Origin: Marivirga sericea
GTDB taxonomy: Bacteria; Bacteroidota; Bacteroidia; Cytophagales; Cyclobacteriaceae
DNA: 64,000 bases
NCBI RefSeq assembly: GCF_900177665.1
Contig: NZ_FXAW01000004.1
Coordinates: 186,001-250,000 of the forward strand
Direction: 5' to 3'
Position numbers and translations under genes: made by a program. Under the pieces are notes generated by a model. The model did not search any database. It worked only from the letters and a program-made list of their open reading frames with translations, and had not been told where the DNA came from. Positions 27,676-36,568 of the stretch are shown here, one piece after another. Position 1 is the stretch's first letter. Every line of letters starts with the position of its first letter.

Positions 27676-29718
27676 TTAATTAAAATCAAACTCATCCGTT
27701 GAGGCTTCTGGTACTTCTTTCTCCTCTTTAATTTCTACTTCTACTGTGCCTTTTTTAAATTGAGCTTCTTCTTGCTCTCTAATCCTTCTAGCTATTTCTT
27801 TATCGTATTCAGTTACTTTGAATTCTGTTCTACGGTTGGTTTCGTGTTCCTCTTCGGTCTTTGCGTCTTGAATAATCAATTGACTCTCCCCGTAACCCCT
27901 AGCTCTAATTCTGGATGGATCAATTCCTTGAGAAATAATATAAGCAACGGCTGACTCTGCTCTTCTTTTTGATAATTCTTGATTATAAGCTGCATCTCCT
28001 CTGGCATCAGTATGAGAACTTAATTCTATTTTAATCGGTGGATTGTCTTCGAGGATAGTCACCAATTTATCAAGCTCAATAGCCGCATCTGCACGAATAT
28101 TTGCGGAATCAAAGTCATAGTAAATATTTTCAAGTTCAAATGCTTTGTCTAAAATAATTTCTTCTAGCAAAATCTCCGTTTCAAATACTTTGTTAGTAAT
28201 AAGTGCATCTAGCTTAGACTTATCTAATGATTTACCTTTGGTGGAGAAAGTCTTTCTTGTGGTGAAGTAATTATCTTTCTCTGCAATGATAAAATAGTCT
28301 TCTTCCTCAGAAACACGAAAGTTAAACTTACCGTCTTGCCCTGTCAAAATCTCGCCTAGCAAAACACTATCCTGAGAAAAAATTCTGACATTTGCACCTG
28401 GCAAAATTACTTCTTCATCATTGGAATTATTTGTGGTGGTAACACCTGCCAAGAAATAGTTTACAATTTTTAAATTTGGATCCTCATTTTTAAACGTATA
28501 AATATCATCCCGCCCTTCACCACCAGGCCGGTCGCTAGAAAAGAACCCACGGTCAGGAGAATACATAAAAACCGCAAAATCATCTTTATTGGAATTCATA
28601 GGTTTGCCCAAATGAGAAATGGTAATATCTCCTCCCTTTCGTTCAGCAACAAAGATATCAAGTTTCCCTAATCCGGGGTGTCCGTTTGAAGAAAAGTACA
28701 GTTTTCCATCTTGAGAAGCAGACGGAAACATTTCATCTTCAGGAGTATTAATTTTATCTCCTAAATTTCTTACATTTCCCCATTGCCCTCTACTATTAAC
28801 GGTTGCAGAATATAAATCAACTCCTCCAAAACCTCCTTCTCGCGTTGAAGAGAAATACAAGGTCCGCCCATCTTCACTAAATGCAGGAGTAGAATTCCAT
28901 GCATTTGGGTCATTAATCCTCATCAATTCCGGTTCGGACCAATTACCATTTCTATATCGGGTTATGTATAAGTTAACATCATTTAGGCCTTTTCTTTTCC
29001 CCGTATTTCCTCTGGCAAAAACCATGGTCCTACCTCTACCATCAATTGCTACGGAACCTTCATTTGCATCGGTCCAGTTTATAATAGAAGGGAGTTTCTC
29101 AATCTCTGTGGTATCAACATTTGCACCTTTCGAATCAACTTTATAAATATCAGAAAAATTATCTCCTGTCGCTTTGTAGACCCTTCCATCCTCATCACGA
29201 GTTGAGGTAAAATACAGCTCACCATCATGAAAGAAAGGAGCATATTCTGCAGCAGATGTATTAATATCTTTTAAGTTCTTTACCGTATAAAAAGTCTGAT
29301 CTTCAAGAATTTCGTCAATGTTATATAAATTCTTTAGCTGAAATTCAGCCAAACGCTTTATCTCTGGATTATTAGCTTTCAGTAGGTAGCTCTCAAGAAC
29401 TTCTTTGGCATTTTTATAATCTGAATTTGCCTTTAGGGCTAAAGCATAATTGTAAAAAACTTCATCCTCCTGATAACCAGATTCAATAGCAGCTTCGTAA
29501 TAAGGTGCTGCTATTTCCAAGCGATTAGAAAGACGGTAAGACTCAGCAGTATAAAATAATGCTTGAGCGGCATTATCATTTTTCTCTACTGCTTGCTTGT
29601 AAAAATTGATTGCGGAGTTAAACTCCCCTTTCTCAAATTTCTTTTCTGCTTTTTTGTAAACAGAACATGAATTGAACAAGAGAAGGAAACCAATTATTAT
29701 TAATGATAAATTTTTCAA
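27676..29718 (-). CDS. PorE-like OmpA-family lipoprotein (TPR, PD40 propeller, regulatory-like, OmpA domains)
   Basis: Predicted outer-membrane lipoprotein of 680 residues with lipobox FNSC (Cys18). Order: TPR repeats (about 22-135), a WD40-like PD40 beta-propeller (about 150-405; repeated ELYFTSTRDEDG, TLYFSSTREGGFGG and KLYFSSNGHPG blades), a carboxypeptidase-regulatory-like domain (about 435-510) and a C-terminal OmpA peptidoglycan-binding domain (about 540-650; YYDFDSANIR, LSSHTDARGD, NRRTEFKV). This architecture and length match PorE, a peptidoglycan-anchoring T9SS component of Porphyromonas. Bacteroidota encode several such proteins, so orthology is unproven. The start is a TTG at 29716-29718; no ATG is available. 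Confidence 0.85.
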   Translation of the reverse strand: MKNLSLIIIGFLLLFNSCSVYKKAEKKFEKGEFNSAINFYKQAVEKNDNAAQALFYTAESYRLSNRLEIAAPYYEAAIESGYQEDEVFYNYALALKANSDYKNAKEVLESYLLKANNPEIKRLAEFQLKNLYNIDEILEDQTFYTVKNLKDINTSAAEYAPFFHDGELYFTSTRDEDGRVYKATGDNFSDIYKVDSKGANVDTTEIEKLPSIINWTDANEGSVAIDGRGRTMVFARGNTGKRKGLNDVNLYITRYRNGNWSEPELMRINDPNAWNSTPAFSEDGRTLYFSSTREGGFGGVDLYSATVNSRGQWGNVRNLGDKINTPEDEMFPSASQDGKLYFSSNGHPGLGKLDIFVAERKGGDITISHLGKPMNSNKDDFAVFMYSPDRGFFSSDRPGGEGRDDIYTFKNEDPNLKIVNYFLAGVTTTNNSNDEEVILPGANVRIFSQDSVLLGEILTGQDGKFNFRVSEEEDYFIIAEKDNYFTTRKTFSTKGKSLDKSKLDALITNKVFETEILLEEIILDKAFELENIYYDFDSANIRADAAIELDKLVTILEDNPPIKIELSSHTDARGDAAYNQELSKRRAESAVAYIISQGIDPSRIRARGYGESQLIIQDAKTEEEHETNRRTEFKVTEYDKEIARRIREQEEAQFKKGTVEVEIKEEKEVPEASTDEFDFN

Positions 29719-29765
29719 TGATTCAGATTTAAAATCTAAGTACTAAAACGAAAAAAATAGTAAGA

Positions 29766-30260
29766 TCATACTTTTGTTTTAAAAAATCTCCCCATCCAGC
29801 TTTCACTAGCCGGTATCAACCAATTTGATTCAAATTGATTTTTATCAGAAACCATATTATTAAAAGTTAATAGATCAGCCGAGATTTCGTCTGACTCCAC
29901 TTTGCTTTTAATGGACGACAAACTTTCTAAAATCACTTCGTCATTTTTTAAGAAAGCAACTTTACTTTTCTCAAGTAAGTTAATTTTCAGCTCATTTTCT
30001 AATGCTTTAATAAAATGAACCGACTTATCAATTGAACATCCTGTAGCAGAAGCATTTGTTTCATCTACTGCCAAAATGATAAATTGATCATATCTTATTT
30101 CTATGGATGCGTTGAGCTCTTTATTGTGAGCTGTCCATGTCTCTACAAAGGATTTTCCATTTTCTAAAATAAATTGCTTTTCATTTTCATTAAAAGCTCT
30201 ATTGGCTTGATAAACCCAAAGTCTAGAACTTGCATCAAGATCTTTAAAATTAGTATACAT
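29766..30260 (-). CDS. Conserved Bacteroidota protein often mislabelled ABC transporter ATPase
   Basis: Cytosolic-looking protein of 164 residues, starting MYTNFKDLDASSRLWVYQAN; the frame is open 15 codons further but without family-like sequence. It resembles a small conserved Bacteroidota protein that databases often call ABC transporter ATPase, yet it contains no Walker A, Walker B or ABC signature. Acidic/polar content and the pattern ASIEIRYDQFIILAVDET suggest an alpha/beta fold. The function is unknown. Neighbours (PorE-like gene, fabG) give no firm clue. Confidence 0.75.
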   Translation of the reverse strand: MYTNFKDLDASSRLWVYQANRAFNENEKQFILENGKSFVETWTAHNKELNASIEIRYDQFIILAVDETNASATGCSIDKSVHFIKALENELKINLLEKSKVAFLKNDEVILESLSSIKSKVESDEISADLLTFNNMVSDKNQFESNWLIPASESWMGRFFKTKV

Positions 30261-30422
30261 AATTTTAGTATTAAAAAAGAAGTAATTGCCTATGCAGCGC
30301 TTCAACTCAAAACGCCTAATTATTTTCTCTGCTAAACGGATGCGAAAGTTAATAAGTTCGCAGGAAAGTAAAGGACAATTTACAATACAATTTACTCACT
30401 TGCAGATGCTAGTGGAGTTCAA

Positions 30423-30499
30423 ACCTGCCAGGAGCTACCCAGTTACATTTTGATCAAGACCAATTGTCTCAATAATTTAAGTAAAGAATCCTAGCAGGT
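30423..30499. repeat. Near-perfect 11-bp inverted repeat in the 30.3-30.5 kb gap
   Basis: ACCTGCCAGGA (30423-30433) and TCCTAGCAGGT (30489-30499) are inverted with a single mismatch, separated by 55 bp. The second arm is about 23 bp from the fabG stop. There is no T-run; it may be an interspersed repeat. Confidence 0.4.
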
Positions 30500-30522
30500 A
30501 TATTGAAGTTGTTAAACAAGAA

Positions 30523-31275
30523 TTAAGTTAACATCCCTCCATCCACTTGAAATACTTGTCCTGTTATATAAGAAGACATATCAGAACCCAGGAATACACA
30601 TAGATCAGCAACATCTTCCGGTGTACCGCCTCTTTTCAATGGAATTGCATCTCTCCATCCTTGAACTGTCTTCTCATCCAAGGCATCTGTCATTTCAGTC
30701 TCAATAAATCCAGGTGCTACAGCATTTGATCGTATATTTCTAGACCCTAATTCCAGTGCAACAGATTTGGTAAAACCGATAATACCTGCTTTTGAAGCTG
30801 AATAATTTGCCTGACCTGGATTACCTTTTATCCCTACAACGGAGGTCATATTAATGATTGAACCACTCTTCTGCTTCATAAAGGTACGATTTGCAGCTTT
30901 TACTGTATTAAAGCATGATTTCAAATTAATATTGATGACATCATCCCACATTTCTTCCGTCATACGCATCAACAAATTATCTTTAGTGATGCCCGCATTA
31001 TTCACCAAAACATCTAAGCTTCCGAAATCTGAAACTACTTCGGCTATCAATTCTTCAGCAGCTTTGAAATCTGAGGCATCAGAACGATAGCCTTTCACTT
31101 TTACTCCATACGCATCAGATAATTCCTTTTCTAGCGCTTGACCTTTTTCTACACTTGATAAAAAAGTAAAAGCTACATTAGCGCCTTGTTCAGCATATTT
31201 TTGAGCAATGGCCTTGCCTATTCCTTTTGAAGCACCTGTGATGAGTGCAGTCTTTCCTTCTAATAGTTTTGTCAT
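30523..31275 (-). CDS. fabG: 3-oxoacyl-[acyl-carrier-protein] reductase
   Basis: NADPH-dependent ketoreductase of type II fatty acid synthesis. This 250-residue classical SDR has the cofactor motif ITGASKGIGKAIA (about 12-24), LVNNAGIT (about 87-94), the catalytic Ser in INMTSVVG, YSASKAG with catalytic Tyr and Lys, and the PLKRGGTPEDVA/FQVDGGM tail typical of FabG rather than other SDRs. No other fab genes are near. It is divergent from the GT-C-like gene, so the 60-bp gap must hold both promoters. Confidence 0.93.
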   Translation of the reverse strand: MTKLLEGKTALITGASKGIGKAIAQKYAEQGANVAFTFLSSVEKGQALEKELSDAYGVKVKGYRSDASDFKAAEELIAEVVSDFGSLDVLVNNAGITKDNLLMRMTEEMWDDVININLKSCFNTVKAANRTFMKQKSGSIINMTSVVGIKGNPGQANYSASKAGIIGFTKSVALELGSRNIRSNAVAPGFIETEMTDALDEKTVQGWRDAIPLKRGGTPEDVADLCVFLGSDMSSYITGQVFQVDGGMLT

Positions 31276-31335
31276 AATGGGTTTGTAGTTGATTCTAAAA
31301 AGCCTAAAATTACAAGGAATAAGCTAATTTAGAAA

Positions 31336-32499
31336 ATGAAAGGTAAAATAGAAGCAAAAACTATCACTGATCAATATGAATGGCAAATTGTTGGCGGGCT
31401 ATTACTGCTTGCATTTGGCATTCATGTTTATAGTACTTTTGGTGGTCTAATATGGACTTCAGATTCCTTTCACTATTGGGCTGCCTCGAGGAGTTTTCAA
31501 TCTGAAAAAGTTTTTCTCGCATGGGATGGGGGTGCTTATGTCTTTTGGCCTCCACTATTTCCAATTGTTTTGAGCTTTTTCAATGAAACAACTTACCATA
31601 TAATTCATGTTATCTGCTTCCTGTCCTCTTTGTTCTTTATCTACCTGTTTTTCAAACACTTATACCCAAAACACCTAGTAATCATCAGCTTAGCAATCTT
31701 CATTCTAAGTGTGTATCCATATTTGATAAGCAGTTTCCTATGGTCTGAGACAATTTTTACTTTCTTACTTTTTTCAGGCTTATTCTATTACGAGAAATGG
31801 AGCCAAGCCAAGAACAAAAATTATAATTTGCTAATCTCTTCTATATTATTGACTTTAATGTGCTTGCAGAGAAATGCAGGCGTCTTTATAATATTCGGAC
31901 TCTCCCTTTATTGTTTTGTTATTTTTCTAAAAGATCGAAATTGGAAATTTTTATTTACATCGGCTTTGATTAATCTTCTGATTGTGGCTCCAAACATTGT
32001 ATGGAACAGCTACCATAAAATACATCAAACAGAAGATTACGATTTCTCAGATCGCCACTTCATAGTTGACTTTATTCCCAATCTAGAAACATACTCTGTA
32101 GAAATCATAAGGTTCTTCATTCCAATCCAAGCAGACACTCCCCCGTGGATACTACTAACTTTTGGACTCACTATTTTAACGCTGGTTTTTGTTCGCAATC
32201 CAAAAACCTTCCCATTGATAATTTTTTCGAGCTATATTATTTTTTTTATGGCTATGCCTAAATTTGAAACAAGTGAAACAGGGAGGTTTTTAGCCCCTGT
32301 TTTTCCATTTATAATTTTACAGATAGTCCTACTATCCAAAGAAGCTTTGTCTAAATTCCATTCGAAACGAATCAAAATAATAATTTCTACACTTTTGGCT
32401 TTACTTTTATTGTATAACATTGCCAGAACGGTACAAAATGTAGCTCAGTGGAATTATAGAAGTATTCACAATCCTAAGTCAGCTAAAATTTTTTTCTAG
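31336..32499 (+). CDS. Polytopic membrane protein, GT-C glycosyltransferase-like
   Basis: Integral membrane protein of 387 residues with roughly 9-10 predicted helices. An early loop WTSDSFHYWAASRSF (about 36-50), followed by WPPLFPIVLSFF, resembles the first periplasmic loop of GT-C enzymes (ArnT/PMT type), where an Asp binds the lipid-linked donor. The chain is shorter than ArnT and lacks an obvious soluble domain. Donor and acceptor are unknown. Confidence is moderate: the membrane topology is clear, the enzyme class is inferred. Confidence 0.6.
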   Translation: MKGKIEAKTITDQYEWQIVGGLLLLAFGIHVYSTFGGLIWTSDSFHYWAASRSFQSEKVFLAWDGGAYVFWPPLFPIVLSFFNETTYHIIHVICFLSSLFFIYLFFKHLYPKHLVIISLAIFILSVYPYLISSFLWSETIFTFLLFSGLFYYEKWSQAKNKNYNLLISSILLTLMCLQRNAGVFIIFGLSLYCFVIFLKDRNWKFLFTSALINLLIVAPNIVWNSYHKIHQTEDYDFSDRHFIVDFIPNLETYSVEIIRFFIPIQADTPPWILLTFGLTILTLVFVRNPKTFPLIIFSSYIIFFMAMPKFETSETGRFLAPVFPFIILQIVLLSKEALSKFHSKRIKIIISTLLALLLLYNIARTVQNVAQWNYRSIHNPKSAKIFF

Positions 32500-32561
32500 A
32501 CCGTTTTCCATTAAATTTGTCAACGAATCGAAACGAATCCAAAATTTAATAAATAGATATT

Positions 32562-33953
32562 ATGGCATCAAAATATGACATTATAGTAGTGGGCTCTGGT
32601 CCGGGTGGTTATGTAGCCGCAATCCGTGCCTCTCAATTAGGCAAAAAAGTAGCTATAGTTGAAAAAGAAAGTTTAGGCGGCATATGCTTGAACTGGGGAT
32701 GTATCCCTACTAAAGCACTTATCAAAAGCGCCAACGTATTTGAATACATCAGCCATGCTGAAGATTACGGGATCACTGTAAAAGATGCTAAAGTTGATTT
32801 CACCAATATGATTAAAAGAAGCCGTGATGTAGCGAATGGCATGAGCAAAGGTGTTCAATTCTTGATGAAGAAAAACAAAATTGACGTAATTGATGGTTTT
32901 GGTAAATTAAAATCAGGTAAAAAAGTAGAGGTAGAACATGATGGTAAAAAAACCGAATATTCTGCTGACAGTGTTATAATAGCCACAGGAGGAAGAGCTA
33001 AGGAATTGCCAAACCTTCCGATTGATGGTAAAAAAGTAATTGAATATAGAAAAGGAATGAGCCTTGAAAAGCAACCAAAGAAAATGGTAGTGGTAGGCTC
33101 AGGTGCTATCGGAGTTGAGTTTGCCTATCTATATAATGCCATCGGTACTGAAGTGACAATCGTTGAATATATGGATAGAATTGTCCCTGTTGAAGACGAA
33201 GAAGTTTCTAAAGCATTGGCCAAAACCTATAAAAAAGCTGGCATCAATATCATGACTAGCGCTGAAGTAACTTCTGTTGACACCAAAGGCAGTGGTTGCA
33301 AAGTAACAGTAAAAACTAAGAAGGGTGAGGAGAAATTAGATTGTGATATAGTACTATCAGCAGTGGGTATTGCTACCAACTTAGAAGGAATTGGTCTAGA
33401 AGATGTTGGCGTTTCAACCGATAAAGGTAAAATATTAGTAGATGATTTTTACAAGACTAATGTTGATGGCGTTTATGCAATTGGTGATATTGTGCACGGC
33501 CCTGCATTAGCTCATGTTGCTTCAGCTGAAGGTATTATTTGTGTCGAAAAAATCGCTGGTGAGAACCCTGAGCCTTTGGATTATAAAAACATACCTGGTT
33601 GTACTTATTGCAGCCCTGAGATTGCATCCGTTGGATATACTGAAAAGCAAGCTAAAGAAGCCGGTTACGACTTGAAAGTGGGTAAATTTCCATTTTCAGC
33701 TTCAGGAAAAGCGAGTGCTGCCGGTGCTAAGGATGGTTTTGTGAAATTAGTTTTCGATGCAAAATATGGAGAGCTATTAGGAGCCCATATGATAGGTGCT
33801 AACGTAACAGAAATGATAGCTGAAATCGTGGCAGTACGAAAACTGGAAACCACTGGTCATGAACTAATCAAAACAGTTCATCCTCACCCAACAATGAGTG
33901 AAGCTATTATGGAAGCTGCAGCTGCCGCTTACGATGAAGTGATTCATATTTAG
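32562..33953 (+). CDS. lpdA: Dihydrolipoyl dehydrogenase
   Basis: FAD-linked E3 subunit that reoxidises dihydrolipoamide in 2-oxoacid dehydrogenase complexes and the glycine cleavage system. The 463 residues carry the FAD motif VVGSGPGGYVAA (9-20), the redox disulfide Cys42/Cys47 in GGICLNWGCIPTKAL, the NAD motif VVGSGAIGVEFAY (about 182-194), GVYAIGDI, and the catalytic HPHPTMSE near the C terminus. No E1/E2 genes are adjacent, so it may serve several complexes, including GcvH encoded at 3140. A strong terminator follows at 34021. Confidence 0.96.
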   Translation: MASKYDIIVVGSGPGGYVAAIRASQLGKKVAIVEKESLGGICLNWGCIPTKALIKSANVFEYISHAEDYGITVKDAKVDFTNMIKRSRDVANGMSKGVQFLMKKNKIDVIDGFGKLKSGKKVEVEHDGKKTEYSADSVIIATGGRAKELPNLPIDGKKVIEYRKGMSLEKQPKKMVVVGSGAIGVEFAYLYNAIGTEVTIVEYMDRIVPVEDEEVSKALAKTYKKAGINIMTSAEVTSVDTKGSGCKVTVKTKKGEEKLDCDIVLSAVGIATNLEGIGLEDVGVSTDKGKILVDDFYKTNVDGVYAIGDIVHGPALAHVASAEGIICVEKIAGENPEPLDYKNIPGCTYCSPEIASVGYTEKQAKEAGYDLKVGKFPFSASGKASAAGAKDGFVKLVFDAKYGELLGAHMIGANVTEMIAEIVAVRKLETTGHELIKTVHPHPTMSEAIMEAAAAAYDEVIHI

Positions 33954-34020
33954 TGGTATTTTATGTCACAAGCCTCAGCTTGACACAGTGCAGGGGATAA
34001 AAATCTTCAGAAAATAAAAC

Positions 34021-34074
34021 AAAAAGCTGTTAAGCAGATTTAATTAGTTGAATTTACTTAGCAGCTTTTTTTAT
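34021..34074 (+). terminator. Rho-independent terminator of lpdA
   Basis: A 14-bp stem AAAAAGCTGTTAAG (34021-34034) pairs with CTTAGCAGCTTTTT (34057-34070; one G-U pair) and continues as T-run. It lies 68 bp after the lpdA stop and before the sigma factor gene. Confidence 0.85.
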
Positions 34075-34126
34075 TGATTTAATATCATTTATTTAGCAAA
34101 CGAAATTTAAGACTATAGCACAGGCA

Positions 34127-34660
34127 ATAAAAATATCAGAAGAGGTTCTCATAAAAGAACTCAAAGCTCAAAAAGCTAATGCTTTTGAATATCTGTACGA
34201 TAATTACAGTGCTGCTATCTATGGAGTTATTGTGAGAATAGTTAAATCAGATGAGGTTGCTCAAGAAGTATTACATGATGTTTTTATAAAAGCTTGGAAA
34301 AATATTCACGCCTACAATGCAGAAAAAGGGCGTTTATATACTTGGCTGGTCAATATTAGTAGAAATGCTTCCATTGACAAGCTTAGATCCAAAGAAATAA
34401 AGAAAACAGGGAAAACCGATTCAGTCTCAGACAACGTACATACCATTGACAATGCAAATTCTACTGAGCTATCAATAGATGGTATAGGTTTAGAAAAAGT
34501 TTTAGATAAACTTTCAGGTGAACTTAGATTTGTAATTGATCAAATGTATTTTAAAGGCTATACGCAAACTGAAATTGCCGAAGAATTTGATATCCCTTTG
34601 GGAACTGTCAAGACACGCGCCAGAACAGCTATGCGTACATTAAGAGAATTGTTATTGTGA
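34127..34660 (+). CDS. ECF RNA polymerase sigma factor (start codon uncertain)
   Basis: Sigma-70 ECF factor with region 2 (ANAFEYLYDNYSAAIYG, then EVLHDVFIKAWKN) and region 4 (LRFVIDQMYFKGYTQTEIAE, then GTVKTRARTAM). The first conventional in-frame start, GTG at 34232, would cut off the beginning of region 2, yet clearly coding sequence continues upstream in frame to a TAG at 34094. In that stretch there is no ATG, GTG or TTG. The best-placed candidate is ATA at 34127 (…KISEEVLIKELKAQ), giving 177 residues, normal for the family. The stop overlaps the anti-sigma GTG by 4 bp. Confidence 0.85.
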   Translation: MKISEEVLIKELKAQKANAFEYLYDNYSAAIYGVIVRIVKSDEVAQEVLHDVFIKAWKNIHAYNAEKGRLYTWLVNISRNASIDKLRSKEIKKTGKTDSVSDNVHTIDNANSTELSIDGIGLEKVLDKLSGELRFVIDQMYFKGYTQTEIAEEFDIPLGTVKTRARTAMRTLRELLL

Positions 34661-35481
34661 GTAAAATAGAAGCATACATATCGTCAGGAGTAATAGAAGC
34701 TTTTGTTATGGGACAGCTTAACGAAGCTGAAACAAAGCAATTACTGCAGTATGCTGATGAGCATGAGGAAGTAAGAAAAGCATTAGACGAGGCCGAAGAA
34801 ACATTATTTGCTTTAGGTCAGAAAGGAAGCATTACACCTCCTGCCCTATCTAAAAACACCCTTTTTGAAGAATTGGGTATAGACATAGAATCTGATAAAG
34901 TTGATTCTAATCAACTGATTGAAAAAGAAATTAAGAAGGAAACAAAATCCTTTTCTATATATCCATATCTTTCAGCAGCAGCTAGTGTAATAGCTACAAT
35001 TGGAATAGTGTTAAGTGCCTATTATTATAATCAATGGCAAGAAACAGAAGCAAAGTTATCCAATATTATGGCTCAAAACCAAACCATGGCTCAGCAATAC
35101 AATGTGGTAAAAAACCAAATGGATCAGTATGCACAGAATGTAGAAATTCTCAGACAGCCTGGTATAGAAACTGTGCCGATGAAGGGTTTAGACATAGCAC
35201 CAGAGGCTCAGGCATTTGTACATTGGAATAAAAAAACGAATGAGGTCTTCTTGAATGCTAAAAAGATGCCATCTAATCAGATAGACAATCAATACCAGCT
35301 ATGGGCAATAGTAGATGGAAAACCGGTAGATATGGGAGTATTTGATGTAGCTGGTGATATGACAAGCTTATTGAAAATGAAAGCTACAGACGAGGCCTCA
35401 GCCTTCGCTGTTACGCTAGAACCGAGAGGCGGAAGCGAGAATCCCACCATGGAAAAAATGTATGTGATCGGGCAGATTTAA
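34657..35481 (+). CDS. Anti-sigma factor, RskA-like
   Basis: Membrane-anchored partner of the ECF sigma encoded just upstream. The 274 residues show an N-terminal cytosolic helical domain (about 1-95, SSGVIEAFVMGQLNEAETKQ), one membrane helix (about 104-125, PYLSAAASVIATIGIVLSAY), a periplasmic coiled coil (about 127-165) and a C-terminal RskA-type domain (NQYQLWAIVDGKPVDMGVF). The start GTG overlaps the sigma stop (GTGA), so translation is coupled and stoichiometry fixed. No HxxxCxxC zinc motif is present. Confidence 0.88.
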   Translation: MSKIEAYISSGVIEAFVMGQLNEAETKQLLQYADEHEEVRKALDEAEETLFALGQKGSITPPALSKNTLFEELGIDIESDKVDSNQLIEKEIKKETKSFSIYPYLSAAASVIATIGIVLSAYYYNQWQETEAKLSNIMAQNQTMAQQYNVVKNQMDQYAQNVEILRQPGIETVPMKGLDIAPEAQAFVHWNKKTNEVFLNAKKMPSNQIDNQYQLWAIVDGKPVDMGVFDVAGDMTSLLKMKATDEASAFAVTLEPRGGSENPTMEKMYVIGQI

Positions 35482-35512
35482 TTACTAATTTGGAAATTAA
35501 GAATTACGAAGT
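35480..35512. repeat. AATTACTAATT intergenic repeat, copy 3
   Basis: AATTACTAATT (35480-35490) overlaps the end of the anti-sigma gene and is followed by AATTAAGAATTACGAA, which resembles the reverse complement of the unit at 35628. Confidence 0.45.
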
Positions 35513-35627
35513 GGCAGTTTTATCAGACATTGTCTTCCATTTTAAATTTATCAGTCTTTTTTAAATTATAAATTTAAGTACGAGCTAATCATAAACGACA
35601 AAAGCTTTCTATAAATTGGAATGTCCT

Positions 35628-35657
35628 AATTACTAATTCGTAATTATTAATTACAAA
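35628..35657. repeat. AATTACTAATT intergenic repeat, copy 4
   Basis: AATTACTAATTCG (35628-35640) then TAATTATTAATTAC abuts the rhomboid stop codon. This is the same arrangement as the copies abutting the enoyl-CoA hydratase stop at 25164. Confidence 0.5.
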
Positions 35658-36563
35658 TCACTTCTTACTTGCATTAAAAAGCTTTTGCTTTTCATCCTTG
35701 CTTAAGCTCTCATAACCCTTCTCAGAGATTTTATCCAAGATTCTATCAATTTCTTCTTGCTCAGTGACTGAAGATGCTGATGAGGATTTACTACTGCTAT
35801 GACTTGCTCCAGCAGTTTGTTTCTTTTTGTACGTAACTTTAATCTTAGGTTTAGATCTAAAAATACTTTGAATAAAACCTAATGTTCTTTGAATCCAGAG
35901 GCCGAAGTCTGTACCTGCCTGTAAACCCCGGATATATAAAAAACCAATACCTGCGCCTCCCAAATGGGCTAAATTACCACCTGCATTAGGACCTGCTGAA
36001 TTCAAAAGGGATAAAATTATATAGACTGCCACAATATATTTAATCTTCACTGGACCAATGAAAATCAAATGAAATCTGTGGTCGGGTAGTAAGGTTGCAG
36101 AAGCGGTAGCTACTGCATAAACTGCAGCGGATGCTCCAACCATACCATTAGTAGTTCTATCCGCTAAAAAAGGAATCAAATTATACGCTAATATAAATAC
36201 TACTGCTCCAGCTAAGCCTCCCAGCACGTATAAGTTAACCAATTTAGCACTTCCTAAATATTGGGATATTAACATACCAAACCAATAAAGAACCAACATA
36301 TTCATTAAAATATGAAAGAAGCCTGCATGAGAAAAGGTATACGTTATTATTGTCCACGGTCTATAAATAAATCGCTCCAAATCGGGCGGAATCGTGAATT
36401 GGGCATCCACTATAGCATATAAACCTTCTACTCCAGAAAATTTACCTATCAAGGCTAATAAACCCAAGCCTACAAAAACCACAGCATTGATAATAATCAA
36501 CTGGTTCAATGCATTATTAGGTCTTTTAAAATTTTGTTTTAACTCATCGAAAAATCCTGCCAT
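35658..36563 (-). CDS. Rhomboid family intramembrane protease 1
   Basis: Intramembrane serine protease family, 301 residues. About six helices occupy residues 20-225. The His/Asn segment HAGFFHILMNMLVLYWFG, a catalytic serine in VGASAAVYAV (GASA rather than the common GASG) and the catalytic histidine in NLAHLGGAGIGFLY are visible. A Ser-rich linker and a Lys/Glu helical tail (about 245-301) follow, a soluble extension that could bind a partner. It lies 5 bp after a second rhomboid gene, both downstream of mutL. Substrates are unknown. Confidence 0.9.
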   Translation of the reverse strand: MAGFFDELKQNFKRPNNALNQLIIINAVVFVGLGLLALIGKFSGVEGLYAIVDAQFTIPPDLERFIYRPWTIITYTFSHAGFFHILMNMLVLYWFGMLISQYLGSAKLVNLYVLGGLAGAVVFILAYNLIPFLADRTTNGMVGASAAVYAVATASATLLPDHRFHLIFIGPVKIKYIVAVYIILSLLNSAGPNAGGNLAHLGGAGIGFLYIRGLQAGTDFGLWIQRTLGFIQSIFRSKPKIKVTYKKKQTAGASHSSSKSSSASSVTEQEEIDRILDKISEKGYESLSKDEKQKLFNASKK

Positions 36564-36568
36564 CTTCT

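Noticed and set aside
29766-30260. ABC transporter ATPase annotation
   Set aside because: No Walker A, Walker B or ABC signature is present; the label appears to be a propagated misnomer.
32512-32519. TAAATTTG box before lpdA as a promoter
   Set aside because: A -7-like match exists but the -33 position is a plain T-run, so it is too weak to list.
33964-33987. TGTCAcAAGC...GCTTGaCA imperfect inverted repeat after lpdA
   Set aside because: Only five contiguous pairs form, and a far stronger terminator lies at 34021.
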